From Psittacicella hinzii (GTDB lineage: Bacteria; Pseudomonadota; Gammaproteobacteria; Enterobacterales; Psittacicellaceae), in contig NZ_NRJG01000012.1 of the NCBI RefSeq assembly GCF_003585935.1, positions 1 through 38,383 of the forward strand: a DNA stretch of 38,383 nt. Reading direction: 5' to 3'. Positions 8,272-17,638 of this stretch are shown here, piece after piece. The notes under the pieces were generated by a model. The model searched no databases and was not told the DNA's origin. It worked only from the letters and a program-made list of their open reading frames with translations. Position 1 is the stretch's first letter, and each line of letters opens with the position of its first letter. The translations under genes and the position numbers were made by a program.

Positions 8272-9240
8272 ATGGCGATAGTACATATCGGTCTTTCTTG
8301 TTATGACCAATTCTTCTTTGTGGAAAAAACTCCAGCAGAGAACGTAAAAACTTTCACTACCGCATTTATGGAATCAGGCGGTGGCCCAGCTGGTAATGCT
8401 GCATTCGTAACTGGTAAATGGGGCGCACCAACCTATATCCTTACGACTTTACGTAATGATATCTATGGTGAAAAACTAATTTCTGAACACCAAGCTGTAG
8501 GGGTTAATACGGATCACGTTGTAATTAACGAACGTCAAGTATCACCTTTATCAGCTGTAGTTGTAAGTGCACAAACTGCTGCACGTACGATTGTGACGCA
8601 CAAAAACAATGGTGCAAAAACTTTCACTGGTGCAGACTACGCTAAATTAGATGAACTAATTGACAAGTTAAATGCTTCTGATGAAAAACACATTATCTTA
8701 GTAGACGGTCACGAGTTAGAAATTAGTGAATACTTTATTCCTCGCGTAAATAATCGTTATGTAGTGCTAGATGCAGATGCGGTTAAAGAACCAGTAATGA
8801 AACTATTACCATTAGTAGACTTCTGTGTATCTTCAGAAGAGTTTGCTGAAGGTTTAATTGGCGAACCATTAACTTCTAATAACTTTGCTTTAGCATTAGA
8901 AAAAATTCGCAGCCTATGTGCCGAAGGTAACTGCCCAGTAGTAACTTTAGGTGAACGTGGTGGTATTTATCTATCTAATAACCAAATGACTGCTTACCCA
9001 GCATATGATGTAAAAGCTGTAGATACTACAGGTGCTGGTGATATTTTCCACGGTGCATTCTGTTATGGCGTGGCTGCTGGTTGGGATCTATCGAAAGTAG
9101 TACAAATCTCGGCATTAACTTCTGCAATTAAAATTCAACAACAAGGCGTACGTAATGCCATTCCTGAATTAGATGCAGTATTAAATGCGTTTGAGAACAA
9201 ACTAATTCCATTAAAAACCATTCAAGCGATTAATGAATAA
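8272..9240 (+). CDS. PfkB-family sugar kinase, YihV-like (paralog 2)
   Basis: A 322-aa paralog of the upstream kinase, sharing the MAIV-x-IGL start, SGGGPAGNAA, KLDELI, ILVDGHEL, TLGE-GGIY, VDTTGAGDIFHGAF (catalytic Asp257) and GVRNAIPEL motifs in the same order. I place the start at the ATG at 8272, which aligns with paralog 1 and has AAGGA 6 nt upstream; an in-frame ATG at 8227 would add 15 residues with no counterpart. It lacks the hexapeptide insertion. Marked divergence between the two (for example IGLTVGDLL versus IGLSCYDQF) suggests different substrates rather than a recent copy. Confidence 0.85.
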   Translation: MAIVHIGLSCYDQFFFVEKTPAENVKTFTTAFMESGGGPAGNAAFVTGKWGAPTYILTTLRNDIYGEKLISEHQAVGVNTDHVVINERQVSPLSAVVVSAQTAARTIVTHKNNGAKTFTGADYAKLDELIDKLNASDEKHIILVDGHELEISEYFIPRVNNRYVVLDADAVKEPVMKLLPLVDFCVSSEEFAEGLIGEPLTSNNFALALEKIRSLCAEGNCPVVTLGERGGIYLSNNQMTAYPAYDVKAVDTTGAGDIFHGAFCYGVAAGWDLSKVVQISALTSAIKIQQQGVRNAIPELDAVLNAFENKLIPLKTIQAINE

Positions 9241-9274
9241 TCGATAATCAATACGAATAATCGATAATACGTTC
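9235..9274 (+). repeat. 20-bp duplication covering the kinase-2 stop codon
   Basis: GAATAATCGATAAT, containing the TAA stop, occurs at 9235 and at 9255. Confidence 0.85.
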
Positions 9275-9296
9275 GAACAATAGTTAATCCTTGCAA

Positions 9297-9331
9297 GTTA
9301 AAACCTCCAAGCTGCACTTGGAGGTTTTAAC
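9297..9331 (+). terminator. Strong hairpin terminator after kinase 2
   Basis: A perfect 15-bp stem (GTTAAAACCTCCAAG with its complement) and 5-nt loop; the T-tract is inside the 3' arm (GGTTTTAAC). It is probably bidirectional. Confidence 0.8.
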
Positions 9332-9371
9332 ATACAATCTAGAACAAACTAGATAAACAGGAGAACACCTC

Positions 9372-10442
9372 ATGCTTAATCCTTTATTAAGCCAATTACC
9401 AGAAGCACTTAAGGCTAAACTTGATACTTATGTCCAAGAGTTGCAGGCTTTACTACCACATTATGAGCTACAAGATCCTCAGGCTAAAGTTAGCTTTAAT
9501 GCGCAAGAGTTTATTGATGCTCATGGTAAGGTACAAGGTAATGTATTAGATAACGCGCTGGGTAATAAACAGATTAATACCCAAGCAAATACCCAGATCA
9601 TTACCACTACTTTAATCCCATATCACTCTAAGACAGAGTACTTCTTAGAACTCTATCAATCACCAATCCAAGAAGTTGCGGCTAAGATTGGTAAGCTTTG
9701 TGCTCAAGGGATAGAGTTAATTACTTTAGTAGTAAAAGAACTACCAGTAATGCGTGGTGTGCATTGGGCAATTATCTTACGTAATATTCGCAATGAAAGT
9801 AAATGCGATATAGATACAATCTTAGACGCTTTTACTCTATTAGTAGATACTCATGTAGTATATGTGTATCCAGAAGACTGGAAAGAACTCATGGTAGCTC
9901 ATTTCTATGATGGAGATAAACTTGCCGAACTCTTAGCACGTACGGACAATAAATATCTCTTCTTAGAGATGGTATTTGATGATGCACTAAGTGCTAAGCA
10001 TGATTACCAACGCTACTTAAATTGGAGCAAAGTAAACTTTCCCCATGATCCGGACGGTAAAGATAATCACTTACAGCCGAATGTGGTAAAACATGGACGT
10101 GATCATTACTGTTTAGGGACTTATGTCTTAAGTGTAATTCCTGATGAATGTCGTGAACCATTACTTAAATTACATAATGAACTAGAACGTGGAGATTTAC
10201 TCTGTCATCTAGTTGAGCGTGTGGTTTATACTCAGCCAGCTGTAGATCTCAGAGACGATAGTGATCCGATTAATCGTCTAATCCTTAAATATCTCCCACG
10301 TACAATTACTCAATTACATAAAGTATTAGAGTTATACGGCTTAACACCAGATATGGACTTTGCGCAAGCCAATGAGTTATTCACAGCAAGTCGTATAGGG
10401 ATTAGTACACTATTAAAAACAGCTAAGCAATACTTAAACTAA
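9372..10442 (+). CDS. Uncharacterised 356-aa protein
   Basis: I do not recognise this family. It is a soluble protein with no signal peptide or membrane span. After a Leu-rich helical start there is a low-complexity Asn/Gln/Thr insert (about residues 55-75). The body is mixed, with VVKELPVMRGVHWAIILRN (about 120-138), a conserved-looking VKHGRDHYCLGTYVLSVIP segment with His and Cys residues, and a helical C-terminus ending in an all-alpha stretch. AGGAG 8 nt before the ATG fixes the start. It follows the kinases in the same direction but has its own spacer with a strong terminator upstream, so co-transcription is uncertain. Confidence 0.7.
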   Translation: MLNPLLSQLPEALKAKLDTYVQELQALLPHYELQDPQAKVSFNAQEFIDAHGKVQGNVLDNALGNKQINTQANTQIITTTLIPYHSKTEYFLELYQSPIQEVAAKIGKLCAQGIELITLVVKELPVMRGVHWAIILRNIRNESKCDIDTILDAFTLLVDTHVVYVYPEDWKELMVAHFYDGDKLAELLARTDNKYLFLEMVFDDALSAKHDYQRYLNWSKVNFPHDPDGKDNHLQPNVVKHGRDHYCLGTYVLSVIPDECREPLLKLHNELERGDLLCHLVERVVYTQPAVDLRDDSDPINRLILKYLPRTITQLHKVLELYGLTPDMDFAQANELFTASRIGISTLLKTAKQYLN

Positions 10443-10531
10443 GAGTAGGTATCTAATTATCACTAGTTGTTTTTAATCAAACTAAACTAAGAGTAAGTAT
10501 CTAGTTAACTCTAGTTATTTTTATACCTAGT
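10436..10531 (+). repeat. 48-bp tandem duplication covering a stop codon
   Basis: AAACTAAGAGTA, containing the TAA stop of the preceding gene, starts copies at 10436 and 10484, and similarity continues for most of the 48-bp period. Confidence 0.75.
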
Positions 10532-10572
10532 GTTGTCTGAACTAAGGTTAGTTTTTAAACTATAAGAGTTAC

Positions 10573-10612
10573 TTTCAGACAACCATTCGTTTGTAGTTAT
10601 GGTTGTCTGAAA
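10573..10612 (+). repeat. Inverted pair of GGTTGTCTGAAA motifs
   Basis: TTTCAGACAACCAT (10573-10586) pairs perfectly with ATGGTTGTCTGAAA (10599-10612) over a 12-nt loop. A third copy of TTGTCTGAA starts at 10533. The layout resembles paired DNA-uptake-sequence hairpins downstream of genes. Confidence 0.7.
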
Positions 10613-10721
10613 AAACTAAATTCTTCTAATTATCAATACTCAAATCTATGCAAGGGTCATAAAAGTTAAAAAACTACTTAACACCGTATATATCCGGTTA
10701 ACTCTATGCTATAATTTGATT

Positions 10722-10806
10722 ATTCAATGAGTATTGATACATTATTGAATTGGCTTAGAAAAACTCCAACGTTATGCGCAGTCTGAATCGCATGTTGGAG
10801 TTTTTT
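10722..10806 (+). ncRNA. Candidate small RNA with its own promoter and terminator
   Basis: An extended -10 (TGCTATAAT, TATAAT at 10710-10715) lies about 50 nt upstream of an intrinsic terminator (AAACTCCAAC, 10761-10770, pairing with GTTGGAGTTT, 10794-10803, then a T-run). The enclosed ~85 nt also forms a 5' hairpin, ATTCAAT/ATTGAAT. No ORF with a ribosome-binding site is present. Confidence 0.5.
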
Positions 10807-10874
10807 GTTATGCAAAATTTATGGTGCGGTAGCCCCAAATGATTGGAGTTTTTGATTTGGTAATATTGATATGA

Positions 10875-11055
10875 AGTAAATTTTTTATTACGTAGATGTC
10901 ATTTTCCACCTCCCGAAAAAAATTTACTCAGAATTTTGCACGTATCAACCAGAGACCAAGTAATTTGTAAAAGATTGGCCTCGATAGATGTTTTAATGTA
11001 ATAAAGTTTCGTTCCGCTTAGATATGCTTCAATTGCATATCTAAGCGGTTTTTTT
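10875..11055 (+). ncRNA. Candidate structured RNA with a CCACCTCCC loop
   Basis: A perfect 12-bp stem (10875-10886 with 10917-10928) presents a 30-nt loop containing CCACCTCCC, complementary to Shine-Dalgarno sequences. Downstream, a perfect 14-bp stem (CCGCTTAGATATGC, 11014-11027, with 11035-11048) and T7 form a textbook terminator. The promoter is not identified. It could instead be the leader of something lost. Confidence 0.5.
11014..11055 (+). terminator. Intrinsic terminator, 14-bp perfect stem
   Basis: CCGCTTAGATATGC pairs with GCATATCTAAGCGG over a 7-nt loop and is followed by seven Ts. It ends the transcript covering 10.8-11.0 kb. Confidence 0.92.
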
Positions 11056-11394
11056 GATATTAGGACGTGTTATGAAGTGCCTCTCATTTTTAGGACTGCG
11101 CATCGAAGTTCTCAACTCCTGTTTATTTTTTACGTACTCCCCTTTATCAACTCTTTAAGTCTTACATTAATACTATTTATAGTTAACTACAATTTAAGTT
11201 TAGGTTTATCTAGTTCTGATTGGTCACATAAACTTACCAAAATCTATCATTTGCAAGTTTCGTTTGTTACTAGTTAAAACGTAAAAAAGACAAGCATGAT
11301 AAGGTCGCGAAAAAAATTTATCTTAGTTTATAAGCATTTAGGAATAAATTTATAAATTGTTAAACGTAAAACGTAATTTTTTGCGATTTAGTGC

Positions 11395-11400
11395 TATAAT
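11395..11400 (+). promoter_or_regulatory. Extended -10 promoter candidate
   Basis: TGCTATAAT, with no convincing -35. It is the only strong promoter-like element between the 11014 terminator and the gene at 13536, so it may start the long leader that follows. Confidence 0.45.
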
Positions 11401-13535
11401 ATGAACATCATCAAAAGTAAGATTAAAAAATAAATTTATTAATTAAAAGAAAGTTTTTATTTTATTTAAACTTTTCTCAAAAAGATTTGTCTTATTTACA
11501 AATATAAAATTATTATCGCCATTTAAATAACCAAGTTATTTAAATCATTTACCTCAAGGCAACAATGGTTGTTTCTAACTTTTTAGAACTTTATTCTTCT
11601 CTAATATAAAGCAAACCGTAACTGGCTGCCTTTAGTTATCGTTAAGATAACTCCCCGCATGTATTTTTTGTAGACACCTACAACTACGACTATCTTTATA
11701 GTTCTAGTATAAAAATACAGCTTCGACTTATTTTAAGATCTTATTCAAAGAACTAATAGTTACTCTTTAGTTACTATATACATAGTTCTTTCTCCCCAGA
11801 ATAGCTTAAATAAGTGATTTCCTAGAAAAATCTTATTCATTAATATTTTTACTATTTTTGTGCAAAAGCAATACAGCAAGGATTTTGCTGAAATACATAT
11901 ATTACGCTTTTGTTTGACTATATCTTTGCTCAACAAGATAAAATCTTAAGCTATTGCTTAGGCTAAAGTTTGCAAAACAAATAGATTAAACAGCAGTTTG
12001 GGACTTAGAATATGCTTTGCCCTCACTAGACTGCCAATCTAGGGTTTTATTTAATGCGTTCCCCTTATCTGCCAGTAAGGTGTAGAAAAGATTCGTTTTT
12101 AGTCTTTTTGCTAAATTTTATCCTAAGAATTAAAGGTAACTTTACTTCGGCGTTTGCCAAATCCAGAACTTCTAGGAGAGTTGAGTCTAGAAGGATCTTT
12201 ATAGTCGAAGGAAATTTTTCTACCTAAATGCGGCCTCAAACTAACTTGCCTACGGTTTTAGACCATTTTATTAAGCCTATTCTATCTGTACTTATCTTAA
12301 GTGCACCATAGAACTAATGCGACTTAATTTCAGCATTTACATTAAATAAATGTGTCAGATCATAGTCAAGTATCAAACTGCTTATTCTTCAAGCTAAGTC
12401 ATAGTTCAAGTATTTTAATCTTCACTTTTTAATACTTTTACACAAAAAACTCTAAAGTTTACTGTTTAACAGCTTACGTAGATATACCATTTTAAATGGT
12501 GTAATCTCCTAGTTTTGGGAAAGCTTTTTCCCAAAATCATCTGGAAACTTAAACTTAATTTTTCTTACTTATGGATAGTAATGCCATCCTAGATGTTTTT
12601 ACTTAGACCTTCTAAGTAGAAAATCATAAGTAAGTACTTGCCTTTTAGATTAGGTTTAAGCCAGTAAACGTTAAAGTTGGGGAACTTTAATGCTTGCATG
12701 ATTCCAGATAGAAGTTAGACTTTTATTTTAGATAAAAGTCGATGTGTTTTTTACATTAAATGCATTGAGATTTTTTGTAATCATTGTTTCTGTGGTTAAC
12801 AGCTAAGTTTAGCTTATAGTGATTAGTTTAGAAGCAACATAAACTAAGAGGCTATGTCTTGGATATAGTGTTTAGTCTCCTAGACTCCCAGTCTCCTAAA
12901 CACCTAGATATGGGTGCTAAAAGCAAACCCACGATCTTTATTGCCTCATATAATTTAAGAATCGTAAGTGCAAGTAGCGCGTGGTTGTCTAAACTCTACC
13001 TTTAAACTTAAGTAACGAATCAACTAAGTAACGAGACAGCTTAAGTAACGAGTCACTTGGCTAAACTTAGCTGTTAATCCTGTTTTTTATCCCCTATTGC
13101 TTTATAAATTTTAGCTAAAATTTATGTGCTTTTAGGTTGGTAGCATTACTACCTCACCTAAATCTTAGCTAAACTTTATAAACCAAGGCTGCTTACCTTG
13201 AGAAGTTTATACCTCTATATTCAACGCTTTATATTCTCAAACAAATCTACTCTGATTAGCTAACTATTAATAAAGATTCAAAGTTTGTTTTTTTTTAATC
13301 TATCTTTTAAAAGATTATGCAAAATCTTTTTAAGAAGATAGGTAATCAAAATGATCTCAACAAACTTTACAAGAAATCTCATCAATCTTTAAGAGAAGTC
13401 TTAAACTTTGCAAGAAGTCTTCTAAGATATTTAATAGTTATTGATGTCAGTTCTTCAGTCATATCTCACGTGCTTTAATTTAATGCTAATCATGAGTTTA
13501 TCTACAATAATTGCTTCTTTTATTTCTCAACATCT
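11401..13535 (+). other. 2.1-kb gene-free, highly structured region before a secreted-protein gene
   Basis: No credible ORF. Dense inverted repeats are present. They include a junction at 11661-11718 (outer GTATTTTT/AAAAATAC, inner TTGTAG and ACTAT hairpins) and a nested pair at 11863-11912. A 10-bp perfect hairpin lies at 12513-12536. A three-way layout at 12564-12634 has outer arms CTTACTTATG/CATAAGTAAG enclosing two hairpins. Perfect hairpins follow at 12671-12690 and 12718-12740, a palindrome at 13104-13125, and a 14-bp two-part stem at 13300-13341. It may be a very long 5' leader or a chain of small RNAs. Confidence 0.7.
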
Positions 13536-15227
13536 ATGAACAGTTCTCGTCATTTTACTTTAAACTTAGGGAAAGTAAGTGCCTTCTTATTAGCTACGAG
13601 CTTAACTTTAGGATTAACTCCAGCTTTTGCACAAGGTAGTGCGGATGCACAACCTACAGTACAAGAGCAAATTCAAACCTTTGCTAATTCTTTAGAACAG
13701 CAAGAGCAAGAAGAGGTGTTACCTTATACAGCTCCGAGCGTACCTGCAGTATTAAATTTCTTCCGCGACAATCGTGCTGAACTAGCAAGTCGTGTAGCGC
13801 AAGCTAATGCTTTAGGAACAAATTTATTTATTGCGCAATACCCAAGTTTAGTTGCTAACGGCTCTTGGGGTCTGCTTTACGATCTACAAGTAATGGCAGA
13901 TTTTTATCGTTGGTCAAGTCAAGATTTACAAGCATTTTTAGTTAAACCAGAGCAAGGAGTATTTACTGCTTCTTTAAGTTTAGCTAATGCTTATACACAC
14001 AAACAACAATTAATTCCGGTAACTGCAGTCCTAAATCGTTTAGGTGTAAACGTACGTGAATTAGTACAAGCGCAAGCAGAGTACCAAGCTCAAGCGAACC
14101 AAGCTGCTTACGAGCAGTATATGGCAAGCTTAGATAAAGCTAGTGATAACGATGCTTCGTATCAAGCAGTATACCGTGCTATCGATGATAGTGATGAACT
14201 TGCACAAGCTACGAACAGTAAAGTTGTAGAACAACAGCGTATTGCCTTAAATCAAGGTGAAGAATACTTAGTAGCAGCCAATACGAATAATCAATATAAA
14301 GTTGCAACCATGGAACCATTTGCGTTACAGAATCATTTAACGCTAGCTAGTGGTAATGGTTTAACTTTAGAAAGTGCTTCATACTACATCGGTCCAAATC
14401 AAGTTTTAGTTTACACTCCAAGTGTAAGTCAACAAGTTAATAAAATTCTGGCAAACAATCGCCCAGACGCTACATATGCAACCAATGGTACTATGTTAGC
14501 GCAAGCGACTAACCCATTTGAAACGGGTGCTGTGCCGGCTGCAACTCCTGCGCCAACTAGTACTAAAGTACAGTTTGCAAGTAAAGTTGAAAGCGCTAGC
14601 GAGAATAAAGCTACAAATGCTGCAAGCTCATCTGTTGCAAGTCAAGCCGCTCCTGCGAAAAAAGCAACTAAAGTTTCTTTTGCGGGTTTTAGTCCTAGCA
14701 AAGAAGAAACTCCAGCCGTAAGCACTGAAGAAAATACTCAAGAAAGTGCTACTGCTAATGCAGAGGCTAAACCAGCAGTAAGCAAAGTTGCTCAAGCGCA
14801 AGTTCCAGAATTTACCACAGATAATTTTAGCTCTGTAAGTGCAGAAAAGACACAGTTTAACATTCCTAATGTGAGTGTAAAAACTGAACTTAATGCGGCG
14901 CAAAAAGAACTTTTAGCGCAAGTACCAGGTTTTGCGCAAATTGCTCTTATGGCAGGTCTAAATGAAACCGCTTCTCTAGATGACTTTATTGCTGCAGGAC
15001 AAAAAATTGTTGCAGCATGTGATACTTATGCTGACTTCCAATACAACACTGCCAAAGTAGAAGAAGTTACAGCTGTAGATATCGCTTATAACATGCATCT
15101 AGATACAATTCGTCAAGCTAATCTACACAATAAACAAGCTTGTAACCAAGCGCGTGCGAATTTACAATATGTAAATAGCCATAGATTAGCCCTACAGTAT
15201 TTACTAAATCGTGTAGTTAGTCGCTAA
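13536..15227 (+). CDS. Secreted or periplasmic protein of unknown function (563 aa)
   Basis: The N-terminus is a clear Sec signal peptide: Arg/Lys-containing start, hydrophobic core around residues 14-28, and a cleavage site AFA|Q after residue 32. The mature protein is Gln/Ala-rich and mostly helical. A globular N-terminal half contains SWGLLYDLQVMADFYRW. A disordered Ala/Ser/Thr/Glu/Lys linker follows (about 325-430), then a C-terminal helical domain (about 465-563) with two cysteines that could form a disulfide. I do not recognise the family. The ATG at 13536 has no clear Shine-Dalgarno, but no better start keeps the signal peptide. A terminator lies at 15361. Confidence 0.75.
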   Translation: MNSSRHFTLNLGKVSAFLLATSLTLGLTPAFAQGSADAQPTVQEQIQTFANSLEQQEQEEVLPYTAPSVPAVLNFFRDNRAELASRVAQANALGTNLFIAQYPSLVANGSWGLLYDLQVMADFYRWSSQDLQAFLVKPEQGVFTASLSLANAYTHKQQLIPVTAVLNRLGVNVRELVQAQAEYQAQANQAAYEQYMASLDKASDNDASYQAVYRAIDDSDELAQATNSKVVEQQRIALNQGEEYLVAANTNNQYKVATMEPFALQNHLTLASGNGLTLESASYYIGPNQVLVYTPSVSQQVNKILANNRPDATYATNGTMLAQATNPFETGAVPAATPAPTSTKVQFASKVESASENKATNAASSSVASQAAPAKKATKVSFAGFSPSKEETPAVSTEENTQESATANAEAKPAVSKVAQAQVPEFTTDNFSSVSAEKTQFNIPNVSVKTELNAAQKELLAQVPGFAQIALMAGLNETASLDDFIAAGQKIVAACDTYADFQYNTAKVEEVTAVDIAYNMHLDTIRQANLHNKQACNQARANLQYVNSHRLALQYLLNRVVSR

Positions 15228-15360
15228 AGCCAATTGCGATCAACCATAGACACCCTGTCTTTATACGATTGGTAAATAGTCGTAATAATCTTAAGCACAT
15301 TATTACGATTCGTTGAGATATGCAAAGATCCATTCATTTGGTCTTCTATTGTAGATACCT

Positions 15361-15397
15361 ATAAGCTACGGCGTAAAGCACCGTGGCTTATTTTTTT
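15361..15397 (+). terminator. Intrinsic terminator after the secreted-protein gene
   Basis: ATAAGC-t-ACGG pairs with CCGT-g-GCTTAT over a 9-nt loop, followed by T7. Upstream in the 3' UTR is a perfect 9-bp hairpin, CGTAATAAT/ATTATTACG, around 15281-15307. Confidence 0.9.
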
Positions 15398-15540
15398 ATT
15401 CCGCAAATGATTACACCTCATATCTCTCAGAGCACATCTCAACTTCATTCCACATGCTGATATATCAATATCCCAGATCTCATACTTAGTCTAATACCAC
15501 AAGAACTTATCTCACAGCACGGGTCTCTTATTCCACCACA

Positions 15541-15579
15541 AAATAATTAATCCAAATAATTCATCCAAATAATTAATCC
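15541..15579 (+). repeat. Three tandem 13-bp units
   Basis: AAATAATTAATCC occurs at 15541, 15554 (one change) and 15567. The surrounding 15398-15740 stretch is pyrimidine-rich and has no gene. Confidence 0.85.
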
Positions 15580-15743
15580 TAAAATTAAAAAATATTTACG
15601 AAAAACTTATTTATTTTTCATTTTTTGCGTTTCAAAAATTTCTATAGGATTACGCAAATTATGGTTAATTATGTGCATACTTCACACTTTTACGCAAAAA
15701 TCCTTGTTCGTTTGGATCAAAATTTCTAAAGCTGCAAAAAATG

Positions 15744-15759
15744 TGTGATCGGTGACACA
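15744..15759 (+). promoter_or_regulatory. CRP-type operator
   Basis: TGTGA-N6-ACACA, followed by AATCCG; the ula site is followed by GATCCG. Its centre is about 58 bp upstream of the start expected from the TATAAT at 15798, near the -61.5 class I position. Confidence 0.65.
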
Positions 15760-15797
15760 AATCCGTTACCTTTATTTGGCAAGAAAAAAAATATTCA

Positions 15798-15803
15798 TAT
15801 AAT
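15798..15803 (+). promoter_or_regulatory. -10 element of a CRP-type promoter
   Basis: A perfect TATAAT without a good -35, downstream of the operator at 15744. It would produce a roughly 700-nt leader for the gene at 16515. Confidence 0.6.
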
Positions 15804-15810
15804 AAAAGTA

Positions 15811-16514
15811 TAAGGAAAGCAGATTAATTTTCGAGGTTCATTTTTTAGAGCAAAGAGTTTGCTTTGGCGATTATTGATTTCTTTTGATTTATATCGCTAG
15901 ATAAGTAAGAATTTGCTTCTTAGAAATAAAACTTACAATGCTGATTAAGCATAGGTACTATGGATAAAAATATAATAAGTTATCTAAGCAAGAACCAGCA
16001 TTAACCGAACTTTAACTTTAACCAACTTAAGATTCACATTAACTACGTTAGTTAGCTTTTATTAAAAACTTTTAACCATACTTTTACCACATATCAGCTA
16101 GATTTAGTTAGCATATCTACTAGATATACGCTAACTCTAAGATAGCTGAATATAAGCAAACTAAATATAAGCAAGCTACATAATAAATCCAATACCTAAG
16201 CAACATAAAAGCTAAACTTAAGCCCAAATCAAACGTAGGAAAAAATCAATCAAACATCAACTTGAAACCACTTAAGCTTTTCCAAGTTAAAGTTAGGTTT
16301 AATCGCAATCTTTAGCGCTGAGGTGGTGAGACATGCTACTGTGTAAACTCCCCCAATACAATCCTTGGCAGCGCAAGGGTATTGGTGTCCAAGGTGTCGA
16401 GTAGGTTAATTTTAATTTGCTAGATGCTAAGGCGGGTAACATTAACTTAAAATTTAGTGATTACAACTGTTTTAAGTATGTCGTTGTTGAGGCAATCTTT
16501 ATAGGAGAATTGTT
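15811..16514 (+). other. Structured ~700-nt leader
   Basis: No ORF. It contains a three-tier hairpin at 16095-16148 (CAGCTA, AGTTAGC and ATCT arms), an outer AATGCTG/CAGCATT stem near 15938-16005, a 15-bp direct duplication (AATATAAGCAAxCTA) around 16149-16178, and a G+C-richer two-part hairpin at 16353-16385 (CCAATAC and CCTT arms). The ribosome-binding site AGGAG lies at the 3' end. Confidence 0.6.
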
Positions 16515-16829
16515 ATGGTATTAGATAGAAATCCTTTAACTTTAGATCCAAAAGTTCCACAACACAATAACGAGCCGGTAATGGAATTAACCCATGAACA
16601 AGCTGTAAACAATGAAAGTCTAACTCACGAATTTACTCCATCTTCTCACGGTGAGTTAGCTTTAGAAAGTTTTGCAGATATTGTGCCTGCTCCAAAACGT
16701 CGCCGTATCTTTACTCGTATGGCCAAAGAAAAAATTATGTCTGGTGTTACTAGAGGCGTCGGAGCTCTATTTGGGGCTTTAGCAATTCTAGGTAGCATAG
16801 TTGGCTTTATGATGGTAATGGCAGAATAA
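16515..16829 (+). CDS. Small single-span membrane protein (104 aa)
   Basis: Unrecognised. Residues 1-70 are polar and acidic, rich in His, Asn and Glu. A basic patch PKRRRIFTRMAKEK (about 59-72) is followed by one hydrophobic segment near the C-terminus (GALFGALAILGSIVGFMMVM, about 82-101). This fits a C-tail-anchored inner-membrane protein with a cytoplasmic N-terminus. AGGAG lies about 8 nt before the ATG, and codon use matches the neighbours, so I believe it is real. It sits alone between structured flanks, downstream of a CRP-type promoter, which suggests carbon-status control. Confidence 0.65.
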   Translation: MVLDRNPLTLDPKVPQHNNEPVMELTHEQAVNNESLTHEFTPSSHGELALESFADIVPAPKRRRIFTRMAKEKIMSGVTRGVGALFGALAILGSIVGFMMVMAE

Positions 16830-17383
16830 CTATAAGCTGTAGTTCCCTTAAACCCTAAAGGTTAAAGTTTTTAACCACAAAACTGTAACTCACACTTGAA
16901 TGTTAACTAATCTGAGTTAAAAAAGCCTTTTTTATAGCAACTGGGTCGAACGTTTAAGGAACTAGAGACGATAATAAGTAACAAGCCTTTAACAAAGAAA
17001 ATACATTTGATGAACTAAGGTTAGCTACCTAACCACAGTTCAAAAGATGGGTGATCGCGTTAATTGGTTAGTTAGAAGCAAGCAGCTCTTACCTAACCCA
17101 TGAGAGTTGAGCTCAAAACCTTACCACAAGTAACTTACTGCAAGAGCCTTCCAAATTCTTTAAGCACTTAGCACTTTAAAAGCTTTATTACCTCTGAGTT
17201 TTTAAAATCTTTAAGTAGCTTAATTCTTGCAGGTTAACCTAAACAGCTTGTGGATGTAAGTTTGAGTATCGTAAATGTAAGCTTGAAAGCTGGTAGTTAA
17301 TACCTCTCCACTTTAATATTAACTAGTTGGTTTTCTTATTATCTATCCTATTTTGCCAACCTAAAGCAAAGTTAGTATATGTG

Positions 17384-17541
17384 TTAGTATTTAGTTGTCT
17401 ATCCTTAGGCACACTTATTAATCACTAGATTTACAAAAGAATAATCTCGCTTATTCTTGGGGCTGTGATCTTAGCGGTTTTGCAATCATTATGAGTAGCC
17501 ATAAGCATAAGTAAGCCTAACGAAAAGCAACTAAATACTAA
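17384..17541 (+). ncRNA. Candidate multi-branched structured RNA
   Basis: A 14-bp perfect outer stem (TTAGTATTTAGTTG, 17384-17397, with 17528-17541) encloses a 6-bp stem (TTAGGC/GCCTAA). Inside is an arm made of ATCAC/GTGAT plus a perfect 8-bp AAGAATAA/TTATTCTT hairpin, and a small TTATG/CATAA hairpin. It could be part of the 3' UTR of the small membrane gene. Confidence 0.5.
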
Positions 17542-17569
17542 CTGATACGTAATAATGTTTTAGTTCATA

Positions 17570-17638
17570 AAGCTCGGCTTGTCGAGGGCTGTGCACAGCT
17601 TAATCTTAGATTAAGATGTGCATCCCTTGATTGAGCTT
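17570..17638 (+). ncRNA. 69-nt imperfect long hairpin
   Basis: AAGCTC, AGGG, GTGCACA and CTTAATC arms pair successively with GATTAAG, TGTGC, CCCT and GAGCTT, leaving a 3-nt loop. It has no ORF and no T-run. Confidence 0.45.

Noticed and set aside
11077..11277. 66-codon hydrophobic frame directly after a strong terminator
   Set aside because: No ribosome-binding site or promoter; composition matches untranslated AT-rich sequence.
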